A stretch of 62,565 bases of DNA from Proteromonas lacertae. Lineage: Eukaryota > Sar > Bigyra > Opalinata > Proteromonadidae. The notes beneath the pieces are model-generated. The model saw nothing but the letters and a program-made list of their open reading frames with translations, was not told the DNA's origin and did not search any database. The stretch is taken from positions 1-62,565 of the forward strand of contig NGBS01000622.1 of assembly GCA_002245135.1 (NCBI GenBank), given 5' to 3'. The translations under genes and the position numbers were made by a program. Of this stretch, positions 33,068 to 43,360 are shown one piece after another (position 1 is the stretch's first letter; the number at the start of each line of letters is the position of its first letter).

Positions 33068-35022
33068 TTAAATTAGAGATTTGAGAAGATTGAAGAAGTA
33101 ATTGAACATAGATTTCTTCTTTTGAATTTTATCACATGCATAACAAAAATATAATCCAAATTTGTAATATACATGAGAACAGAATGAATAACACTGATGA
33201 AACTGAGAATTGTTCAATATTCCACTTTTCAAATCAAACAGCGTTTGCATAAGATACATAGATGCTAAAGTTGAGTCATTTTCAAATTCCAATTTCGATT
33301 GAAAATAGAAAAAATCAATAAATGGGTTAATTGAGATCCATCTTTTGTAAGATTCATCATTGATACCATATATCACATTGTTACTCAAGTCTGGACCATT
33401 GTAATCATATATTTTAATATAATTTAATGATTGAAATATAAGTTGATAAAGCAAACCAAGTATTATTCTCATATGATCTGAAAGGGATAATATTATAAAC
33501 ACCACATAATGGTTTATCCATTGTTAGAGTTGTTAAACATGTATAATACTTCTGTAGTATATTAATTGCTGTATATATGTCTTCAATATAGAATAAGTAT
33601 TTAGTAGCAAAACTTGATTTACAGTAATTGTAAATGAAGGTAATTATTTCCATATTTCTATTTGAATATTTAGATAATACTATTGGTTTAATAATAATAT
33701 CTTTATTCTGTATATAGCTAATATTGTAATTATCATTAAAACAGTAATACTTTACATTCTTATAGTACTTTATAATTTCATTGTTGACAATATGAAATTC
33801 CGTTTTATTCATATTACAATCATTGAAAAACACCGATACATCAACATTATTGTCTTTATAAACACTGTAATTGTAATTATTTGATATAGAATAATATGGT
33901 TTTACATTCATATACTTATTCAATAAACAGAAATCTCGAATAAGCAAAATTTGATAGATGTCATCATATCCACAGATTGAGTTGTTATTTTTTCTTTCAT
34001 TATCAATTTCAATTATAGATATATTTAAAACAGATTCGCACCATCCAATGCTATATATTTTATAGTTATTATCTATATTTTTTTGATATGTTTCAATATC
34101 AAATAAATAATTAACATAAATAAAAAAACTCATCTTTGGTTGATTTTCTTCATCCAAATAATGAACTGTGTGACATAATGTCTTTAGATTTGGTGCTAAC
34201 AAATATTCTTTATTAGTTTTAGTAATCCACTTGTAATAAATCGTTTTGTTTCCATAACCATATACATAATTGATATTTGAATCAATTAAATCACTTGCTT
34301 TTACTTCATTATTACTACAAATCCATCTTTCAGCTAAATATCTATCATTCTTCATCCCTATTGTTCCTATTGTGTATCTTTTTCTTTCATTATACATGCC
34401 TCTCACAGGCTTTAACGTTTTAATATAACTGCATTTTGTCCACCACATATTCCCTGAATAATGTCTATTTGGAACAATCGAATATCTTGTTCCACATACA
34501 TCAGCTCCATTCTTTAATTTCTCAATACAATCCTTGTAGTTTAATAAAAGATAATAATAACTCATTTTACGCAATGCTGTATTCCTAAATGAACTATGAA
34601 ATGATCCTTTTAAATGAATGTATAATATAAACTGATTGATGTTTTGATCAATATCGCAAAATTCTTTAATTCCATCTTCTATGTCAAATTCTGTTAAGTT
34701 TGAATTGATCATTAATGTTTCAAATCCTATGTTGTTGAATTCTTTTACAATAAAGTGGTAATTAGTGTAAAGAAACAGATTTGGTGATTCATTCAGAATA
34801 TTGGATATGTTTATAGCATACAATAAATCATGATAAATATTGGAATAATATGAACTCCATCCATTTAAGAAAATAGAAATAGTGTTGAGATTCATTAATT
34901 CTTTCAAATATATGAGGATTTAATTGAATATATTTGTAAGGCCGTATTAAATAAATAACAGATAATAAAATAAAACACAGAAATGATAAAAAAATGAGAA
35001 TAAATAAAAATAAGTTTGACAT
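33068..35022 (-). CDS. Type II glycosyltransferase-like protein with two HYSGN-type modules
   Basis: The start MSNLFLFILIFLSFLCFILL is a signal anchor. Module 1: QFILYIHLKGSFHSSFRN, RKMSYYYLLLNYKDCIEKL, ADVCGTRYSIVPNRHYSGNM and MWWTKCSYIKTL, then the RWICSN block. This is the H-x-KGS ... CG ... HYSGNxWW pattern seen in bacterial polysaccharide enzymes. Module 2 is a degenerate copy: KPLCGVYNIIPFRSYENNTW, FALSTYIS and a matching RWISINPFIDF. Frame changes of one base each lie near 34890, where the anchor joins the body (NPHI to YLKELMNLNT), and near 33430 (STYIS to LNYIKIYDYN). With both read through, the protein is about 650 residues. The second module lacks the KGS and HYSGN residues and is probably not catalytic. 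The exact reaction is unknown. Confidence 0.6.
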
Positions 35023-35087
35023 CTGTTTGATTTAATGGAACGAAGAATTCCATTGTTCCTAAGTAAAATATAACTATGAAATAATTA

Positions 35088-35994
35088 TTATACCAATATC
35101 CTTAAATATAATCTATAAATACGACTATTTTCATCTAAATTTTGGAAGATGTGAGATATTGTCACACATACTATCATATTAAATATAAAATCATATGCTA
35201 GTATGACTGAAAATAAAAATGTGATGTAAACTAATGATACCAACAGTAACCTTAAATATTTATTCTCAATTAAAGGATAAAGCGACCAAGCTGTCCAAAT
35301 TGACCAACTATACAGAATACTTGGCACTTTATAGATAAATATATTACAAATATTATCTATATGAAAGAAAACACCAAATCTCCTGAATGTATCTATAAAT
35401 CTATATCTTATATCGCATAGGCCATAAAATTAATTAAAGAAAATATACAACAAAAAAGCATTAAAAAATGATATTTTAACAGTACAATTGGTAATAAATC
35501 GAGGTGAATAATAAGGAAAAATTAAATAAACAAAAACTAATAAAACATTCATTCCTAAAAATGCATTTTTGGTTTGCTATAAGATAAGTTAATGTAATTA
35601 TACCATATATCTTAGTGGATTCTTTGTGAATAGATACAATAAAGTTGAAATGGTGAATATAGGAATGATAAACATATAGAATGTGTTTATATAGTATATT
35701 CCATTTGAAAACCCAGCAAATTTCATCTATAAAAAATATATTACATCATTATATACTTGCATATTCTCTTCATGAAATATAAGCATGTATCTTTCCACTG
35801 TAATTAGCCTATATAAATTGTTTATAGCTTTAGGTGAAATAGATGGATAATATGAGGATATTCGTGACAATATTTCACAACTAAGATATAAATAAACACT
35901 TATACAATAAAATTACCACAATATACTGAAATACTTCCACTCTTTTATTTACTCGCTTTATTTCAATAGGAATGTATACTTTTTCATCATTCAT
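35088..35994 (-). pseudogene. PAP2/inositolphosphotransferase-like membrane protein with degenerate active site
   Basis: Multi-exon minus-strand gene, ATG at 35992-35994 (MNDEKVYIPIEIKRVNKRVE), with introns of about 25-35 nt. Hydrophobic exons include GFSNGIYYINTFYMFIIPIF, GMNVLLVFVYLIFPYYSPRF (the FP-x-x-PPR block, here SPR), FIDTFRRFG, and the last exon VPSILYSWSIWTAWSLYPLI. In PAP2-type inositolphosphotransferases this block is PSxHFAW and a later TGNHFWLD supplies the second His and Asp. Here they read PSILYSW and AYDFIFN, so the catalytic residues are gone. One in-frame TAA at about 35450 separates LLYIFFN from FYGLCDIRYRFID unless an unusual intron removes it. Most likely a decaying gene, possibly a pseudoenzyme. 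Confidence 0.55.
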
Positions 35995-36077
35995 TTAGTT
36001 CATATAATTTGAAAAATAATTATTCAAATCTATTATGAAGCGAGGCTTAGTTAATTAGAAATTCAATAGATATAAAA

Positions 36078-36926
36078 ATGAAATATTTAAAACTTAATAA
36101 TAAGTTATATTCGATACGTTCTATCATTCTTTTGACATTGGCTGTTGTATCAGTCATTACACTCACCATTTTGTACATATTTTTGTTTAGAGACCCTTGG
36201 GAAGATGATAGAACACCATATACACCATTTTCACCAGTTTCATCTACTGATAGTAGAGAAACATTTCCAGATTATGAAAAAAATCCGTTTGTACCTCTAA
36301 ACGTAAGTAGATGTCAGTGGTCTTATAGAAACTTTGAGAAGAAATACGACTTTACTAAAAAGCATCAATGTGCGAAACTAATGAATATTGCTAATTCACT
36401 CAACATAACTTACTTTTTAGGTATGGGAAGTGAGTTACAAGCTTTTCGAAATGGAGGAATTATTAAAGGAGATCATGATATAGATCTTATTCTACCTGTG
36501 TGGTTAAATCAACATATATTTGACTGTTCGGAATATATTCCAATAGATAGAAAAAAGTACAGAAAAAACAGTGTGGTGATGGACCACGCTTATGAACACT
36601 GCGGCAGAAGAAAGAGACATTACCATCACAGGTTTGTTCGCTATTTAAATCAATTAAAAGGCTTAGATCCTTATACTGTAAAACTTTGTAGAGATACAAC
36701 TCAAATATGGTTTAATAACACACAGCCATTTGTAGATTTTTGGATGTTTCTATCCAATGAGTTTGTGTATGATGATATTCAAATATGTAAGTGTGAGTAT
36801 TGTGGTGTTGAAACTTACTGTATGAGAGATGCTGTAAAATATATTACAAAAAATTATGGAGCTGACTTTATGACTCCTAAGAAAATTCCCAATGATCCTC
36901 CATACACTATACCAAAACCTAACTAG
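36078..36926 (+). CDS. LicD/fukutin-like phosphotransferase, type II membrane
   Basis: Single exon, 282 residues. Signal anchor at about residues 15-35 (SIRSIILLTLAVVSVITLTI) behind a basic cytoplasmic head, then a Pro/Ser-rich stem. The catalytic core is ITYFLGMGSELQAFRNGGII then KGDHDIDLILP, the LicD G-S-x-L-x-x-x-R...DxDID pattern. A Cys/His-rich module with C-x-C-x-x-C-x-x-x-x-x-C (ICKCEYCGVETYC) near the C-terminus may bind zinc, as FKRP does. It is the second LicD-type gene here but is not a close copy of the one at 21571. It shares a short (83-base) divergent region with the PAP2-like gene. Confidence 0.76.
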   Translation: MKYLKLNNKLYSIRSIILLTLAVVSVITLTILYIFLFRDPWEDDRTPYTPFSPVSSTDSRETFPDYEKNPFVPLNVSRCQWSYRNFEKKYDFTKKHQCAKLMNIANSLNITYFLGMGSELQAFRNGGIIKGDHDIDLILPVWLNQHIFDCSEYIPIDRKKYRKNSVVMDHAYEHCGRRKRHYHHRFVRYLNQLKGLDPYTVKLCRDTTQIWFNNTQPFVDFWMFLSNEFVYDDIQICKCEYCGVETYCMRDAVKYITKNYGADFMTPKKIPNDPPYTIPKPN

Positions 36927-37409
36927 ACTTTGTCACACTCATTTATAATTTACCTTATAAACAAGGATTTATTATTTCCACAAAATTTAAATTGCTATAA
37001 TAGTGTTTTTTTACATTAAACTGTGTATATTACGTAATTTCATACAAAATGTAATTGAGAAAATATTAGAATAGGAGTGGTGAATATTTGACACGTAGAT
37101 TACAAAAAATAAAAGCTTGGTTTGAGAAAATTCTAGAAAATTCATAAATTTAGTATATTTATTTAAGCTGTTATATGTGTCAGAAATATTGTATTATTTT
37201 CAGTAATGTTATATTAATCATAAAAAAAGAATAGTCAAGAGGAATGAAATGAATTTAAAATGTAAATGTGAGATATCACACTTATTTATCAATGAGATAA
37301 TGACATAGTAGCGATTATTCAATTATTACATTTTTTTTTATATCACACTCGTTTAAAAAATAAAAAAGAAAATTCAAGCCAAACCTTTTTCACTTTTTTT
37401 AATTTTTGA
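36927..37409. other. Intergenic region upstream of the GT92 gene
   Basis: 483 bases with no supported gene. A stretch near 37270-37330 (ATATCACACTTATTTATC and a following T-run) is vaguely repeated after the GT92 gene near 38845-38905, as expected if this block was duplicated together with the GT92 copy and then decayed. The element CAAGCCAA (37375-37382) closes the region. Confidence 0.4.
37375..37382 (+). promoter_or_regulatory. CAAGCC-type upstream element
   Basis: Reads CAAGCCAAACC, about 30 nt before the ATG of the GT92 gene, followed by a pyrimidine-rich tract. The same element and tract are kept in the decayed copy at 38687, which shows the duplication included the promoter. Confidence 0.45.
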
Positions 37410-38525
37410 ATGTTTTGCTTCTATTTGCTGTTTTTGTTGATAATAAATGTAGAATCAAATGATTTATTAACTGGTTATACTAAAAATCCTGAATATTATG
37501 AAATTGATGATAAAGCGTATATTACTGCTGCATTTCACAAGATTAAAGATAATTATTTGTTATTACATGGTATAACTAAATATAAAAAGCCTAAACTCTT
37601 TAATTGTAAAGTGGTTCAGAATAATCTAAATTATAGTTGCTCAACTGACTATAGTAAGTATAGAAAGATGGATGAGGAATTTTTTGATATTAAAGTAAAG
37701 TATGATAAAAGTATTACTCCTGAATATGTAATATTGAATGAAAAACTCATAAAAATTGCACCAAAATTGCATAACTATTATAAATACATTGTTTGTTCTC
37801 CAGTAATGTATAATTATACACAGGCAACCTTCTTAATTCAAAGAATGGAAAGCTTGAAATATTTTGGAGTGTCAAAAGTTGTTACATATTTCATAGATGC
37901 ATCAATAGAAGTTCAGAAAATATTAAGATATTATATAAAAACTAGGTTTTTAGTTTTATATAGATTTGATAAACATATCGAGTTTAATGTGTGGGGAGAT
38001 AGTTATTATGGTGAAGTATGGAAATTAAACCATTGTTTTCACAGATATCAAGAAAATGCTGAATATATATTCAATTCTGATCTTGATGAAATAGTTTGGC
38101 CATCTACAACAAGTAACTATAATGAGATGTTTAAACTATTACCAAAGAGTGATATATTCTATTTTATGAATAGAGTTCATATACTTCCTGAATATTATCG
38201 TGGGTTAAAAGATTATGATTTGTTTAATATATCAGATACATGCATAGGTAAAAGGAACTGGAATAGAAAATATGTAATAGCAAGTCCTTATAGATATAGC
38301 AACATAGAAGTCCATACCGCAGTTTATCATGATTGGTTTTTAAAAGAAACCAAAGTTGATACTAAATATGCATATATAAAACATGTAAAATTTCATAATA
38401 AATACTTAAAGGATAGATGCAAACAGCATATGCAAGTAGATAATGATGATAATTCAAAAAAGATAATAATAAAATCAAATAGAAAGAGAGAAATCATACT
38501 TAAATATAATGAAGGAGTAGTATGA
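37410..38525 (+). CDS. GT92-family glycosyltransferase
   Basis: Single exon, 371 residues, intact. MFCFYLLFLLIINVESNDLL is a cleavable signal peptide. GT92 (DUF23) landmarks: YKYIVCSPVMYNYTQATFLI, MESLKYFGVSKVVTYFID, WKLNHCFHRYQENAEYIFNS and SDLDEIVWP, where DLDE is the metal-binding DxD motif. The C-terminal HDWFLK, then AYIKHVKFHNKYLK, matches the family's conserved His-rich end. GT92 members in animals and plants are galactosyltransferases of N-glycan or cell-wall chains, so a beta-galactosyltransferase role is possible. The paralogue at 28995 has lost the DxD motif, and a truncated relic lies directly downstream. Confidence 0.78.
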   Translation: MFCFYLLFLLIINVESNDLLTGYTKNPEYYEIDDKAYITAAFHKIKDNYLLLHGITKYKKPKLFNCKVVQNNLNYSCSTDYSKYRKMDEEFFDIKVKYDKSITPEYVILNEKLIKIAPKLHNYYKYIVCSPVMYNYTQATFLIQRMESLKYFGVSKVVTYFIDASIEVQKILRYYIKTRFLVLYRFDKHIEFNVWGDSYYGEVWKLNHCFHRYQENAEYIFNSDLDEIVWPSTTSNYNEMFKLLPKSDIFYFMNRVHILPEYYRGLKDYDLFNISDTCIGKRNWNRKYVIASPYRYSNIEVHTAVYHDWFLKETKVDTKYAYIKHVKFHNKYLKDRCKQHMQVDNDDNSKKIIIKSNRKREIILKYNEGVV

Positions 38526-38686
38526 AAAATAATAATTCTATTAAAGAGGTTTATATTTGTGATACTCGTTATCTTTAGAATTTACACTAAAGAATTCTAA
38601 TATAGAGTTCTAATATTAGTTTTGCTTAAAATAACTTTGTTTTTGATGTTGATCAGCATAAAAATAAAGAAATCAAAAAATTTGGA

Positions 38687-38850
38687 CAAGCCAAACATTA
38701 TTCATTTCTTTATTTTACTTTTTCTATACTTTTTCTTTATATCATTTACTTTTACAGTTGAATCTAGTGATGTTTTAACTAGATACGTAAAATTAATGTA
38801 AAACTCTATGAAATAGAAAATGGCATATTTAAGTACATACAGTGATATAT
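38687..38850 (+). pseudogene. Decayed 5' fragment of a GT92 gene with its promoter
   Basis: Begins with CAAGCCAAAC and a T-rich tract as at 37375, then GTTGAATCTAGTGATG against GTAGAATCAAATGATT in the intact gene: VESSDVLTRYVK against VESNDLLTGYTK. After about 15 codons the frame is lost and stop codons appear (the stretch matching EYYEIDDKAYI now reads NSMK, stop, KMAYL). Similarity fades by about 38850. The copy is truncated and dead. Confidence 0.65.
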
Positions 38851-39074
38851 CATGTTTGGTTTAACTAATGAGACAATAATTATCTGTATATCTCATTTAT
38901 TTTGTCTAATTTCACAATACATGAGATTTAAATGGAAGATATGAAATATTATTTATCGATTCAACTCAGATCTTGACCATTCAGTTTGTATCTTATTATT
39001 TTTCTATAGCTATAATTGTTTATTTGTTCTCTTTTTATTATTATTATCTTCATCTCATTATAATCAATAGGATA

Positions 39075-42000
39075 ATGCAAAAAGTCTACAGTACAATTGC
39101 TCGTCAGAGTAGAAGATCAATCCAAGGAAGTTTAACACTCCGATGCTTTTCTACATGTTTAAAAGAACCATTTGCTCGTCATGAACAAGTATACTTCATT
39201 TTTTAATTGTAGTTTGTAAATCGTCACATTGGTCCAACAGACAGTGATATTAGTGAGATGTTAAAAACACTTAACTACAAATCATTAGACGATTTAACAG
39301 ATCATACTATACCAAAAGATATTCATCGTGAAGTATTTCATATTTATTTTATTTTCTATATAAATAGCCAATGAAATTACCAGAAGCAATGAGTGAAGCT
39401 GAAGTTTTAGACAACCTTACATCTTATGGACATAAAAACAAAGTAGAAAAGAGTTTCATTGGAATGGGTTTTCATGATGTTGAAGTTCCATCAGTTATCA
39501 TTCGTAACATATTAGAAAACCCAAATTGGTACACTTCTTACACTCCTTATCAAGCTGAAATATCTCAAGGTCGTTTAGAAGCATTATTAAACTTCCAAAC
39601 TGTAATTTGTGATATGACTGGTTTTGAAGTATGTAATGCCAGTTTATTAGATGAAGCTACATCAATGGCTGAAGCATTTAATGTTGCTTATGAACAGTGC
39701 AGAGGTAAAAGACAAAAGATATTCGTTAGTGATGATTGCCATCCTCAGAATATAGATGTAATTAAAACAAGAGCTGGTTTAAGAAATGTGACTGTTGAGA
39801 TTGGCAGTATTAAAGATTTCAAAATGACTGATGAATATTGTGGTTGTATAGTACAATATCCTAATACTTATGGTGATATATTTAATTATGATAAAGTTGT
39901 AGAGGATGTACATAAGCATAAAGGTTTAGTTATTGCTTCCACTGATTTATTAGCTTTGACATTGATTAAAACACCAGCTGAGTTGAATATGGATATTGCT
40001 GTAGGTACAAATCAAAGATTTGGTTTACCAATGGGATTTGGAGGACCACATATATCTTTTTTATTCTTTACTATTAATTTATTATTTTCTTTAATCCTTA
40101 TTCTCTTTTAAGCTGGTTTCTTTGCAACAAAGAAAGAATATTTAAGAAAAATGCCTGGTAGAATTGTAGGTGTAACCATTGATAGTAATGGTAATAAGTG
40201 TTTAAGATTAGCAATGCAAACACGTGAACAGCATATAAAGAGAGATAGAGCTACTAGTAATATTTGTACTGCTCAAGCTTTATTAGCAAATATGAGTTCA
40301 TTCTATGCTATTTATCATGGTCCAAAAGGATTAAAAGCAATTAGTGAAAGATTACATAATATGGCTTATAGTTTAAGTGAAGTATTGAAGAAGAGTGGAT
40401 ATAAAGTACCAACTAAAGTATTCTTTGATACATTTGTTGTTGAAGTATATATATATATATTTGTTTATTGTTATTATATATAGACTGGTAGTAAAATAAC
40501 AGCAGCTGAAGTATGTAAGAATGCTAGAGAAAGTGGAATATTATTAAGATTAATTGATGATAAGAGAGTTGGAATTAATATTGGTGAAAGTTGTACTGTT
40601 AGAGATTTAAATAAAATATTGAATGCTTTTAAATGTACATATAAGATTAATTCATATGAAGTTGATAATGAGTATATATATATATTATTATTATTATCTT
40701 TTTATTGAAATAGAATTCCAAGTGAATTCCAAAGAAAAACTTCTTATTTAACACATCCAATCTTCAACACATACCATTCAGAAACACAAATGATGAGATA
40801 TATGAACTATTTAGAAAGAAAAGATTTATCATTAACTTACTCAATGATTCCATTAGGTTCATGTACAATGAAATTAAACAGTGCAACTTCCATGTTACCA
40901 ATCACATGGCCTGAATTTACAAACATCCATCCATTTGCTCCAAGAGATAGTTGTGAAGGATATGTAGAAATGATTAATTCAATGAAACACTCGTTAGAAC
41001 AGATTACTGGTTTTGATGGCTGTTCATTCCAACCAAATTCAGGTGCAAATGGTGAATTTAGTGGTTTAGCTACAATATCGAGATATTTCAAAGATACAAA
41101 TCAATCAAAAAGAAAGATTTGTTTAATCCCAAGAAGTGCTCATGGTACTAATCCAGCTAGTTGTGTTCAAGCCGGATTTGTTCCTTGTGTTATTAACAAT
41201 ACACATGATGGAAGAATAGATGGTGAAGATTTAGAAAGACAGATTAAGAAAGCTGGTGATAATTTAGCATGTGCTATGATTACATTCCCAAGTACTTATG
41301 GTATATATGAAGATGGTATTAAGAAATACTTTGAATTAATTCATCAAGCTGGTGGTCAAGTATACATGGATGGTGCAAATATGAATGCTCAAGTTGGTAT
41401 AACTTGTCCAGGATTCATTGGTGCTGATGTTTGTCATTTGAATTTACACAAAACATTCGCTATTCCACATGGAGGAGGTGGTCCAGGTGTTGGTGCTATA
41501 TTATGTAGAAAGCATTTAGTTAAATATTTACCAAGTCATAGTGTTATTAAGATAGATGGTGGTAAATATGGAGCTGTAGCAAGTGGTCCATATGGAAGTG
41601 CATCAATCTTACCAATCACTTATACATACATGAATGGTTTAGGTGCAAGTGGATTAAAGAAAGTAACACAAGTTGCTATCTTAAATGCAAATTACATGGC
41701 TAAAAGATTAGAGAAATATTATCCAATTATGTTCAAAGGTCCAAATGGTTGTGTAGGACATGAGTTTATTATTGATATGAGTCAATTTAAGAAACATGGT
41801 ATTACTGAGAGTGATATTGCAAAGAGATTAATGGATTATGGCTTCCATGCACCAACAATGTCATTCCCAGTACATGAATCATTGATGGTTGAACCAACTG
41901 AAAGTGAATATAAAGAAGAGTTGGATAGATTCTGTGATGCTATGATTAGTATTAGACAAGAAATAGATGATGTTATTAATGGCAAATTAGATAAGATTGA

Positions 42001-42217
42001 TAATCCACTTCATAATGCTCCTCATACTCAACAAGTTGTGATTGATTCTAATTGGAAACATAAATATAGCAGAGAATTAGCTGCTTTCCCAAGTAAATTC
42101 ACTTTAAATAACAAATTGTGGCCTACTTGTGGAAGAGTTAATGATATCTATGGAGATAAGCATTTAGAAATTACTAGAAATGGATTAGGATCTGATGTTC
42201 CATTATGTTGGAAATAA
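39075..42217 (+). CDS. GLDC: Glycine dehydrogenase (decarboxylating), P-protein of the glycine cleavage system
   Basis: Mitochondrial PLP enzyme that decarboxylates glycine and loads the aminomethyl group on H-protein. Start [20 protein letters not shown] is a basic presequence. GLDC signatures: [78 protein letters not shown], and the C-half [27 protein letters not shown]. The PLP lysine sits in [19 protein letters not shown]. Introns: about 39188-39211, 39331-39368, 40052-40110 (not GT-AG, see separate entry), 40447-40483 and 40671-40711. With these removed the enzyme is full length (about 960 residues) and unbroken. The rest of the glycine cleavage system is not in the window. Confidence 0.96.
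40052..40110 (+). other. Candidate U12-type (AT-AA) intron in GLDC
   Basis: The conserved GGPHAGFF block requires CAT to join GCTGGT. The 59 bases between them contain no GT at all, so a GT-AG intron is impossible. They start ATATCTTTT, eight of nine matches to the minor-spliceosome donor ATATCCTTT, and carry TTCTTTAAT, seven of nine to the branch site TTCCTTAAC, about 17 bases before the end. The last bases before GCT are TTTTAA. Normal U12 introns of this class end AC; AA is a known rare variant. Confidence 0.6.
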
Positions 42218-42329
42218 ATAGAATTTATTAAAACATATGAAGGAATTGACATTTGAATATTGTTTGTCTGTTATGATGGGGGGTAATAATAAACACACCA
42301 TAACTAATACATAAAAACAAGCTATAAAG

Positions 42330-43197
42330 TTGTTCAACAACAATCATATATCGTTTATCACATTATTTATATTTATATCATTCTCAGTAACCACAACAAA
42401 AGCATTACAGAGTAGTAATCATGAAAATGACGTAATTGTATATAAGGCTGTTGTATTATTGAGAGTGTCTCATCCAACAATTTCGCAGATAGAAAGATAC
42501 AAAGAATGGGAGAAAAGTTTAGAGAAATTCTATAAATTGGTAATTCTGCACTGATAATCCCAAATTGAATATTTCAGGTATCACCATTGAAGTAGTTACA
42601 GCTAGTGAAGTGTTGTCAAAATGGCCAACAATGAAAGAACAAGGTGGATTATGTTTTAACAAATATGATAAATTTTACTTGTGGTCCTCATCTCATGAGC
42701 ATATAGTATTATGGTCAAGAAAGACAAAGTTGAAATTTAAAAATTAATGGAATATAGAACAAGATGTAGGATACTCTGGTAATATTAACAGTTTTCTTAA
42801 AAAGTATGATGTATATAATGAAGATATTGTATCATTTCCTCATATCAAACAGAAATCAAGTATGTGGTGGATTAAATGTTATTCTAAAGAATACAACATA
42901 TGGAGAGGGAGAATATTTGATAAAAACTATCGTCATGTATGTAGCTTGTTTATATATCGTGTAAATAAAAGAGTATTGGATATAATGTATAATCAATTTC
43001 AATTAAGAAGACATACAATTAATGAAGCAGTAATCTATGAATTATCATATGCATTTAAATTTTCAGTAAAACAGATTTCAAAGAAAGATATTGGATATAA
43101 GTGTAAGTTTTATAAAAGAGTTGATTATTTGGAATGGGAAAGAATAAATAGCAATCCCAAAGATAGAAATAAAATATACCATGCATTAAAATTCTAA
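42330..43197 (+). pseudogene. Broken glycosyltransferase-like gene
   Basis: A signal-peptide-like start (NNNHISFITLFIFISFSVTT) has no in-frame ATG; the frame opens with TTG or needs a lost exon. Then YKAVVLLRVSHPTISQIERY, ITIEVVTASEVLSKWPTMKE and KYDKFYLWSSSH. The next block expected from GT families is a Tyr/Trp plus acid pair: here KFKN, TAA stop at 42745-42747, then WNIEQDVGYSGN in the same frame, so a nonsense change (probably TAT to TAA) has hit the motif. It continues SSMWWIKCYSKEYN to the end at 43197. An intron-like stretch near 42541-42578 does not restore the frame exactly. The start loss, frame problem and stop together point to a pseudogene. Confidence 0.6.
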
Positions 43198-43266
43198 CTA
43201 ATTAAAGACTTAAGCTTTTGCTTTGGTTAAATCAGTTAATGAAAGAATAACAATTCAAGCTTTAAT

Positions 43267-43272
43267 CAAGCC
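43267..43272 (+). promoter_or_regulatory. CAAGCC-type upstream element
   Basis: Reads TCAAGCCAACGAAA on the sense strand, about 90 nt before the ATG of the LRR gene. This is further from its start codon than the other copies, so the transcript may have a longer leader. Confidence 0.33.
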
Positions 43273-43360
43273 AACGAAATTTTCTATATTTTTATTTTCC
43301 CATATTAATAAGAATATAAATTAAAGATTACATAATTTATTTCTATTTTTTAGTTATTAA

